Shown: positions 19,834-27,683 of the stretch, piece after piece
Layout: every line of letters begins with the position of its first letter
Numbering within the stretch: position 1 is the first letter of the stretch
NCBI GenBank assembly: GCA_017935345.1
Contig: JAGBHU010000008.1
Coordinates: 62,001 to 126,000 of the forward strand
From: Coprococcus sp.
GTDB lineage: Bacteria > Bacillota > Clostridia > Lachnospirales > Lachnospiraceae
Reading direction: 5' to 3'
Length of the DNA stretch: 64,000 nucleotides
Notes under the pieces: model-generated
What the model was told of the DNA's origin: nothing
Database searches by the model: none
The model's input: the letters and a program-made list of their open reading frames with translations, nothing else
Made by a program: the position numbers and the translations under genes

Positions 19834-19853
19834 TTACAATTATAGAATTGTAA
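19834..19853. promoter_or_regulatory. Palindrome over the moxR -10 box (candidate operator)
   Basis: TTACAATT-4-AATTGTAA is a perfect 8-bp inverted repeat centred on the -10 element of the moxR promoter. Such placement suits a repressor site. No regulator gene is adjacent, so the cognate protein is unknown; an AT-rich palindrome could also arise by chance. Confidence 0.4.
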
Positions 19854-19867
19854 TTTTATAATTCCAA
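19839..19867 (-). promoter_or_regulatory. Promoter of the MoxR/Bat-like operon
   Basis: TTGGAA (19862-19867), a 17-bp spacer and a perfect TATAAT (19839-19844) on the minus strand. The start would be near 19832, about 30 nt before the moxR ATG. It is the only good promoter before the six-gene operon. Confidence 0.65.
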
Positions 19868-19957
19868 CTTAATAAATATAAACATCTATTTTTCATAGTC
19901 CGTCATCTGTATACCCCAAAAAGGGGATTCCATCAATCATCATGCATAAATATTTAT

Positions 19958-20842
19958 CTATTTCAACTTAAAAGTCTGCTTCAGCTTAATTCCTTTGTTT
20001 CCGTCTATTTCCAATTTAGGAAAGCTTAATATAAAGGCATATTCGGAATTGTATCCATAATGGACCGTGGAGAAGCCTGGAAATTTCCCCGACAATGCGT
20101 CAAACAGTTCCTGCATATCATCAAGTCTGTTTCCTTTTGCCGCAATATAACTGTATATAAAGCTTTCAACCTCTTTGTTGTCATCTGTCAGATTGATATA
20201 AAGCTGTTTGTTATCATACTCTGTATGTATGCCGGAAACCTCATTCCTTATAAACGCATCAAAATGGGTATACCCATAGTTTCTGATATCAAAGTCCCTG
20301 TATTTCCTACACAATGTGACATATGCTGCTTCCGCCGCAAGTCTTTCCCCTCTTCCCTTATAGGAAGATGCGATGTCGCGAATTGCCGTAACAATATCAG
20401 ATAGTGGTGTAACATACTCCTGAAGATTCTGTCCACATAAAGCTTCAAGATATATGAATTGATTGCACTCACGTTTTAGCACATCACAGTTCTGACAACT
20501 GCCAAATACAATAACCTGTTTTCCCTTTTCCCTAATCAGCGAAAGTATCGGCGCAATATATTCATCTAACGTAGCTATAACAACCGCATCCACTATATTC
20601 CCATCGACAACCTTCATCATATCTGCTGCCAGTCTCATTGAAATCCGTTTTTTATATAATGAAGGGGTTTCTACTATATAAAAGGAGTTCGCACTCAATA
20701 CATTTCTATATCCGGTATTCTTCCCCAATGCACCATATGCATTTCTGATTATCACTTCCCCTTGTACGATTGCTTCCTTATATATAACATCAATATATTG
20801 ATAACCGATGCTGTTTGCATCTACAAATAAAGCAATTCTCAT
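19958..20842 (-). CDS. NYN-domain protein with LOTUS/OST-HTH-like C-terminal domain
   Basis: 294-aa protein. The N-terminal half (about 1-125) looks like a NYN/PIN-type nuclease: FVDANSI with Asp8, LAADMM with Asp74, and AVVIATLDEYIAPIL with Asp93/Glu94, then VIVFGS. The acidic set is not canonical (the second Asp is replaced and the usual GDxD reads TLDE), so activity is uncertain. Residues about 145-215 resemble an OST-HTH/LOTUS RNA-binding domain (KYRDFDIRNYGYTHFDAFI). Its ATG overlaps the stop of the methyltransferase gene (ATGA), so both products are made together. An RNA-directed role is inferred. Confidence 0.7.
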   Translation of the reverse strand: MRIALFVDANSIGYQYIDVIYKEAIVQGEVIIRNAYGALGKNTGYRNVLSANSFYIVETPSLYKKRISMRLAADMMKVVDGNIVDAVVIATLDEYIAPILSLIREKGKQVIVFGSCQNCDVLKRECNQFIYLEALCGQNLQEYVTPLSDIVTAIRDIASSYKGRGERLAAEAAYVTLCRKYRDFDIRNYGYTHFDAFIRNEVSGIHTEYDNKQLYINLTDDNKEVESFIYSYIAAKGNRLDDMQELFDALSGKFPGFSTVHYGYNSEYAFILSFPKLEIDGNKGIKLKQTFKLK

Positions 20843-21990
20843 CCGTATCTCCTTTCATCTTCAAATATCATCTCCATCAGTGTCTGTTTCACTGCAAATT
20901 CCTCACAAAGTCTTTTCGCTTCATCAAATGACCGTTCCCGCTTCCCGGCAGATACATGTTTCCTTACCGCTCTGATTAATATATTCTTTGGGGAATGTTC
21001 GATATCTATAAACTCCAATAAATCTGTTTTATAGCCACAGCCTTCCAGAATACATCCGCGTATGGCATCTGTAATCAATGCCGATGTTCTTTCCTTTATA
21101 ATCCCGTATTTAGTAAGTGCCGATAATTTCTCCGAATGTATCTGTCTGTTTACCTCATGCTGGCAGCACGGAACGGACAGTATATAATCTGCTTTCCAGC
21201 AAATTGCATTATAAAGTGCATAATCCGTCGCAACATCACAGGCATGCAGTGTAACTACCATATCCACATCCACATTCGTCTTATAACCATTGATATCGCC
21301 AAGCTCAAATTTCAGCTTATCATATCCGAACTTCTCTGCAAGTGCATTACAATCTTCAATGACCTTCTCTTTCAAATCCAGGCCGGTAATATGCGCCTCT
21401 ATTTTCTTAATCTCCACAAGATAATAATATAAAATAAAAGTCAGATATGATTTCCCGCAGCCAAAGTCTATTACATTTATAGAAGGCTTACCATAATTCT
21501 TAAGTACATCCTCAACCATTTCTATAAAGCGGTTTATCTGCTTATATTTATCATACATGGCGTGTACGATTTTTCCTTCTTTTGTAAAGATACCAAGCTC
21601 TTGAAACACAGGAATATCCATTCCCTCTTCCAATATATATTTCTTTTTCCGATTATTTCCTTCTATATGAATAGCTTTTCCCGCAACCTTTCTTTTGTTT
21701 ACTGCAAATTTGCCTTTCTTGGAAATTTTAATATCATATTCCCATTCCGCAGAAAAAGAATTCATTTGTTTAAAGCCCTCTTCAAGGCATTTCTCAAGCT
21801 TTGAAGAGACCACAGCTTCCTCTATATTCTCATGGAAAACCTGCTTATCAGTATATTTTTCAAGCTGATAAACATTCTTACCACCTATGATTTTGCGGAC
21901 AAATACAATTTTTTTATATTCGCCTCTGCCGCCGCTTATCACGATCTTATATGGATTTGTTTGCTCTATTTCCAGTAATAATTCTTCCAT
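20839..21990 (-). CDS. SAM-dependent methyltransferase, RNA-methyltransferase-like
   Basis: 383-aa protein. Residues about 170-290 form a Rossmann methyltransferase core: VIDFGCGKSYLTFIL (SAM-binding motif I), ITGLDLKEKVIEDC, ELGDI, then VVTLHACDVATDYAL and SVPCCQHEVN. The LHACD...PCCQHE blocks resemble the Methyltransf_32/RRNAD1 (METTL25-like) group, linked to RNA modification. The N-terminal 110 residues hold no family I know. It is translationally coupled to the NYN-LOTUS gene. Substrate unknown; RNA is the best guess. Confidence 0.72.
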   Translation of the reverse strand: MEELLLEIEQTNPYKIVISGGRGEYKKIVFVRKIIGGKNVYQLEKYTDKQVFHENIEEAVVSSKLEKCLEEGFKQMNSFSAEWEYDIKISKKGKFAVNKRKVAGKAIHIEGNNRKKKYILEEGMDIPVFQELGIFTKEGKIVHAMYDKYKQINRFIEMVEDVLKNYGKPSINVIDFGCGKSYLTFILYYYLVEIKKIEAHITGLDLKEKVIEDCNALAEKFGYDKLKFELGDINGYKTNVDVDMVVTLHACDVATDYALYNAICWKADYILSVPCCQHEVNRQIHSEKLSALTKYGIIKERTSALITDAIRGCILEGCGYKTDLLEFIDIEHSPKNILIRAVRKHVSAGKRERSFDEAKRLCEEFAVKQTLMEMIFEDERRYG

Positions 21991-22136
21991 GTCTTATTTC
22001 CTTATATCATATCCTAATGAGCCAAAATTACACAATTTTCTTCCGCGTATTATTTTAGCATATAAACAAAATACAGTCTATCAACTATCCCTATTATTTG
22101 CGCAACTTTTAGTTTCATTGGTACAGTTTTTTTATC

Positions 22137-22165
22137 TTGACATTCTAAAACCGTTACTATACTTT
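22137..22165 (+). promoter_or_regulatory. Promoter of the 22233 lipoprotein gene
   Basis: A perfect TTGACA (22137-22142) is followed 17 bp later by TACTTT, or 15 bp later by TATACT. It reads towards the lipoprotein gene and away from the divergent methyltransferase gene. Confidence 0.55.
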
Positions 22166-22232
22166 AAAATAAGTAGTTATTAACTTTTTTAACCCTTGGA
22201 AAGGAGTATGGACAAATAATCCGACAAAAAAT

Positions 22233-22922
22233 ATGAATCAGAAATCAACAAAAAAACTGACAGGTATCCTAATCATCTTTTGCCTTGCACTAATGCTCAC
22301 GGCATGTAATGCAGCAAAAGAAAAGAATGACAAACCAAAAACAGATAGTGATATGCTTTATAATAAGGGGCTTGAAATGGTAAGTCTGCTGAATGAAATG
22401 GCAGCAAGCAAAGAATACCGAACACTTTTTACTCCTGACGATTTGAGTCATATATTTGAAGAATTGGTAAAAGGTGACTATGAAAACTGTATTGCTGTCT
22501 ATCAGGTCAATATTTCAGATACACAGCTACTTAGCTTTTTGACGCTGTCAGGACTTGAACCGGATGCTTTTTCAGACAATTTGCTTTCCCAAATTACCCA
22601 AAAATCATACAGCAGCTTTTTTACACAACTGGTTGCAAGACAAAGTGGCACGGAAGCTCTCGCTGTTTCAAGTATTCTTGCATGTAGCAGTCTGTTCGTT
22701 TATGAGGACTTAAAAGAATGTACCATGTATATCTATGAATATACCAACAGTTATCCCATTGTTGTATACTTCTATCCGGGTGAAGATGGAGCCGTTTTGG
22801 CAACGGCAAACTACATTTTACTTGATGACCTTAAGGCGGCTGACGAAGCAGCGTTTTCTGAGGCCCTGACGAAACAATTTATATTACTTGGAATCAGTCC
22901 CGATATTACAAAGATAAAATAA
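22233..22922 (+). CDS. Putative lipoprotein, family not recognised
   Basis: 229-aa protein with a lipoprotein signal peptide: basic MNQKSTKK, a hydrophobic stretch and lipobox MLTAC with Cys25, then a Lys/Asn-rich linker and a globular domain of mixed helices and strands. No family recognised. The Shine-Dalgarno is unusual: AAAGGAG lies about 27 nt upstream, and a 3-codon open frame (ATG GAC AAA TAA) begins right after it, so initiation may depend on that mini-frame or on a weak site. Plus-strand gene between two minus-strand blocks. Confidence 0.7.
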   Translation: MNQKSTKKLTGILIIFCLALMLTACNAAKEKNDKPKTDSDMLYNKGLEMVSLLNEMAASKEYRTLFTPDDLSHIFEELVKGDYENCIAVYQVNISDTQLLSFLTLSGLEPDAFSDNLLSQITQKSYSSFFTQLVARQSGTEALAVSSILACSSLFVYEDLKECTMYIYEYTNSYPIVVYFYPGEDGAVLATANYILLDDLKAADEAAFSEALTKQFILLGISPDITKIK

Positions 22923-23002
22923 ATATCGGGTAAGAAAAAAAGCCTGTTGTTTTAGTGATTATCAAACATATAACAAACGGTAATGATTACGAGGAAAGGC
23001 TG

Positions 23003-23188
23003 GTGAACACTATGGGTGGTACACTGATTGTTACAGAGGCAGATAAGATTTATTATGCTGCCAAAGAAGAAGCTATCAGGATTTTTGTTGAGAGCTTCCG
23101 GGAAAACGGATTTTCAGATGACAAAATAAAGCAAATACTTATGAAGAAATTTCATCTTACACATTCGAAAGCGGAAAGCTATCTGTGA
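23003..23188 (+). CDS. Small hypothetical protein
   Basis: About 61 residues from a GTG at 23003 (GAGG 8 nt upstream); the ATG at 23012 is the alternative. The sequence ADKIYYAAKEEAIRIFVESF followed by GFSDDKIKQILMKKFHLTHSKAESYL is predicted to be all helical and may form a helix-turn-helix-like C-terminus. It follows the lipoprotein gene on the same strand and precedes a bidirectional terminator. Family not recognised. Confidence 0.55.
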   Translation: MNTMGGTLIVTEADKIYYAAKEEAIRIFVESFRENGFSDDKIKQILMKKFHLTHSKAESYL

Positions 23189-23218
23189 TTTTTTACTCAT
23201 AGCATGAAACAAATAAAA

Positions 23219-23261
23219 AGCCTGCTACTTTAATGATTGAAAAGTCATATCGTGGCAGGCT
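23219..23261. terminator. Bidirectional terminator
   Basis: AGCCTGCTAC/GTGGCAGGCT stem (one G-U pair) flanked by AAAAA on the left and CTTTTT on the right. It separates the plus-strand small gene from the minus-strand metal-binding gene and can serve both. Confidence 0.75.
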
Positions 23262-23294
23262 CTTTTTGGTGTTTGTCCTTGGCAAAAGCTTTTA

Positions 23295-23549
23295 TTATTT
23301 TCCAAGACCAAATAATCCCTTTTTCTCATAAGGCTCTGTTTTTACTTCCGTTACTGTATATCCTGTTTCCTCTACAGCAGCTTTCAGTGCGCTTTCGTCT
23401 AAGTTCTCCTCCGCAATAATCTCAGTAATCCCCTTTTTGTGAGATGAATTTACCTTTTTTACGGAAAACGCTTTCCTTATCGCATCATTTACATGTGCTT
23501 CACACATTCCGCAAGCCATACCGTCCACACTCAATGTAATTTTTAACAT
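23295..23549 (-). CDS. Heavy-metal-associated (HMA) domain protein
   Basis: 84-aa ferredoxin-like metal-binding domain. The loop VDGMACGMCEAHV carries the CxxC pair Cys13/Cys16, typical of CopZ-like copper chaperones and the N-termini of metal-transporting P-type ATPases. A KKGLFGLGK tail follows the domain. No ATPase gene is nearby in the window, so the partner and metal are unknown. It follows the GH3 gene by 59 bp without a clear terminator, so it may be co-transcribed. Confidence 0.88.
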   Translation of the reverse strand: MLKITLSVDGMACGMCEAHVNDAIRKAFSVKKVNSSHKKGITEIIAEENLDESALKAAVEETGYTVTEVKTEPYEKKGLFGLGK

Positions 23550-23608
23550 AAAAAACTCCCTTCTGTTATACTATATCCAACAGGACATGACTATCATCCA
23601 TATCCCAT

Positions 23609-26158
23609 TTAAACTCTCTTTATCAATGATACTTTGTTTAAAAACGCTATCAACTCGTCTGATATAGGATAATCGCCTTTATATATATCCTTGAGAAGTC
23701 TGTCCAATGTATAGGAAGGCTCATACTCGTATTTACTCATGATATATCCTCTATCCAGCCCCAGTCCGTCAAAAAGCATAAACAAATGCTCCCTTGCAAC
23801 AGTATCTTCATATAATCTCTTAATTGTTGTACCTATTCCATAGCTATATGTTGACTTCGTATCTAAATAAACCTTTATACTGCCGGCAATATCACTTACA
23901 CTGGTTCCTATCAGTATTTCATAAATTCCCTCTTCTGCTGTCCATTCATGAATATCTCCGTCAAATGATGCAAAATCTTCAATACTTAATGCCAGTTCCA
24001 CGGTTTTCGTTTCATTTGGATTCAGCCTTACCTTTTTAAACGCTTTCAATTCCTTGACAGGTTTTGAAATGGATGCATGGATATCCCTGACATACAGTTG
24101 TATAACCTCCTGCCCCTCCCCATGGGCATCAGGGCCAAGATTTTTCACGTCTGCATATACTTTTATCTCATTTTTCAATACCGGCATCCTTGTATTGATG
24201 ATTTCCCCTTTATCCGATACCAGTTCTACAGGCACCGTTTCCTTATTACATCTTATATTACTGATTTCAAATTTACTATAAGACATGCCATATCCAAACG
24301 GATACATTGGCTCCACCTGCTTTTTATCATAATATCTGTAGCCGACATAAATTCCCTCACCATAGTTTACCTCATAGCCGTCACCCGGAAAGTTCAGGCA
24401 TGTCGGTGTATCCGCATATTTCTTTGGGAAAGTAAGCGGAAGCTTACCTGAAGGATTTATCCTTCCCGTCAATATATCCGCCATGGCACGTCCGCCCTCC
24501 ATACCCGGAAGGAACATGCAGAATATTCCGTCAAGCATCTGCTCCCATCTGGTTATATCCACAGGTCCGCTCACATTTAATATCAGTCCCAGCTTTACAG
24601 CCGGATTTTGCTTCCTGATATCCACAAGCTTGTCAAGTACAGCTTTATCATCATCATTTAAGTCCATACCAAGCCTGTCATTTCCCTCCATACCGCTGAC
24701 TCTTGCAACACAGATATAGCAGGAAATATTTGTATTCCCGTAATTCTCAGGAATTCCACGGCAGACATTCACGCCCTGTTCAGCAAGGCAACTATATATA
24801 TCGGTGGTCTTATCCGTCGTTATACCTGCACTTCCTGTTCCACAATCATAAAGGGTTGCAGCACCGCTTCCACACAGAACCACCTTGGAATTATCATTTG
24901 AAGCCGTTACATCCACAAATACGGAATCACTATTTTTGATGTCAATTCCGCCATTTATAAGCGGGAAAATTTCCCTCTCATTTTTCAGCATAACGATTCC
25001 CTCACAAGCTGCTTTATATGCTGCCTGCTTCGACATCTCCATAATATACCGACACGTTTCATCATACTTCTCCGGCATCCCATATTCAAATATCAGTGCA
25101 AGCACCCTGCGGGCCGAAGTATCAAGTTCTTCCATCGTCAGTCTGCCCTCTTCTATAGCGGAAATGATGGGTGCAATATCCACAGGTCCCGGCATATTGA
25201 CATCGGTTCCCGCTTTCAGTGCCTCGACCTGATGATATACAGCGCCCCAGTCAGATATTACCATTCCGTTAAATCCCCATTTGTCTCGCAGGGTTTCCTG
25301 AAGAAGCCATTTGTTTTCTGTACATGCACTTCCATTGATCTTATTATATGCCGCCATTATGGTCGCAGCTCCGCCCTCCTGCACACATGCCTTAAATCCC
25401 GGAAAATAGATTTCGTTTAAGGCACGCTCCGAAATAAGCACATTGATTCCCTGTCTGTTTGTTTCCTGATTGTTTGCGGCAAAATGCTTTACATTTGCTG
25501 CCACGCCTTCCGACTGCACGCCCTTTACCAGACTTGGTGCAAGCTTTGCTACCAGTTTCGGGTCCTCGGAAAAGCCCTCAAACAGTCTGCCGTTTAAAGG
25601 GTCTCTGTGAATATTAATATTCGGCGTACCAAGCAGCATATGAATACCATATGCCCGCGCTTCTCTTCCAAGTGCCTGACCTACGCTATATACGATATCA
25701 GGATTCCACGTTGCCCCCAGCATCATCCCCGTAGGAAAACATCCGGGAGACATCATATCACCCTTCTCATCCTCGGAACGGGTAATTTCATAAATCGCAT
25801 TTTTGCTCACCTTTGTATTTTTTGTAAACCTTTTGTTCAGTTCACGGCTCGCTGCTTCTCTGAAGCCCCGCTCCCTTTCCGAAAGCCTGTCAGTACAAAA
25901 ATAATTATCTATCACATGTCTTTCCTCAGAAGGCTTTGGAAGCATATCATCAGCGCCATCCTCCATTTCCTTTCTGAGCCTTGAAAAAATATCACCGATA
26001 AGCTGCTCATAATTGATTCCTGTACCACCATCAAGCGGATTGATACCTGATATATTGAGTGACGGGACTCCTGCAATGCCAAAAAAACTGCTGCCGCATA
26101 CTAATCCAGCCTTTTCACTGACCGTTAACTTATCCAAAATTTCATCAATTAAATTCAT
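23609..26158 (-). CDS. Glycoside hydrolase family 3 (beta-glucosidase-type)
   Basis: 849-aa cytoplasmic enzyme, no signal peptide. The N-terminal GH3 barrel has LLGTPNINIHRDPLNGRLFEGFSEDP and the catalytic nucleophile Asp303 in GMVISDWG. The second alpha/beta domain follows (GSGAATLYDCG), then a C-terminal fibronectin III-like domain (FGYGMSYSKFEISNI and later VIQLYVRD). I start at MNLIDEILDKL (26158), which has AGGAGG; an upstream in-frame extension overlaps glpK. Substrate is probably a beta-linked disaccharide or oligosaccharide taken up by the cell; linkage cannot be told. It is 17 bp after glpK. Confidence 0.93.
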   Translation of the reverse strand: MNLIDEILDKLTVSEKAGLVCGSSFFGIAGVPSLNISGINPLDGGTGINYEQLIGDIFSRLRKEMEDGADDMLPKPSEERHVIDNYFCTDRLSERERGFREAASRELNKRFTKNTKVSKNAIYEITRSEDEKGDMMSPGCFPTGMMLGATWNPDIVYSVGQALGREARAYGIHMLLGTPNINIHRDPLNGRLFEGFSEDPKLVAKLAPSLVKGVQSEGVAANVKHFAANNQETNRQGINVLISERALNEIYFPGFKACVQEGGAATIMAAYNKINGSACTENKWLLQETLRDKWGFNGMVISDWGAVYHQVEALKAGTDVNMPGPVDIAPIISAIEEGRLTMEELDTSARRVLALIFEYGMPEKYDETCRYIMEMSKQAAYKAACEGIVMLKNEREIFPLINGGIDIKNSDSVFVDVTASNDNSKVVLCGSGAATLYDCGTGSAGITTDKTTDIYSCLAEQGVNVCRGIPENYGNTNISCYICVARVSGMEGNDRLGMDLNDDDKAVLDKLVDIRKQNPAVKLGLILNVSGPVDITRWEQMLDGIFCMFLPGMEGGRAMADILTGRINPSGKLPLTFPKKYADTPTCLNFPGDGYEVNYGEGIYVGYRYYDKKQVEPMYPFGYGMSYSKFEISNIRCNKETVPVELVSDKGEIINTRMPVLKNEIKVYADVKNLGPDAHGEGQEVIQLYVRDIHASISKPVKELKAFKKVRLNPNETKTVELALSIEDFASFDGDIHEWTAEEGIYEILIGTSVSDIAGSIKVYLDTKSTYSYGIGTTIKRLYEDTVAREHLFMLFDGLGLDRGYIMSKYEYEPSYTLDRLLKDIYKGDYPISDELIAFLNKVSLIKRV

Positions 26159-26175
26159 AATGCCCTCCTGAAAGA

Positions 26176-27663
<1,488 letters not shown>

Positions 27664-27683
27664 TTACATACCTCCAAATACCA

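Noticed and set aside
22942-23246. Direct repeat GCCTG...TTTTAGTGATT/GCCTG...TTTAATGATT flanking the small gene
   Set aside because: Similarity is short and imperfect; the second copy belongs to a terminator, so a mobile cassette is not supported.
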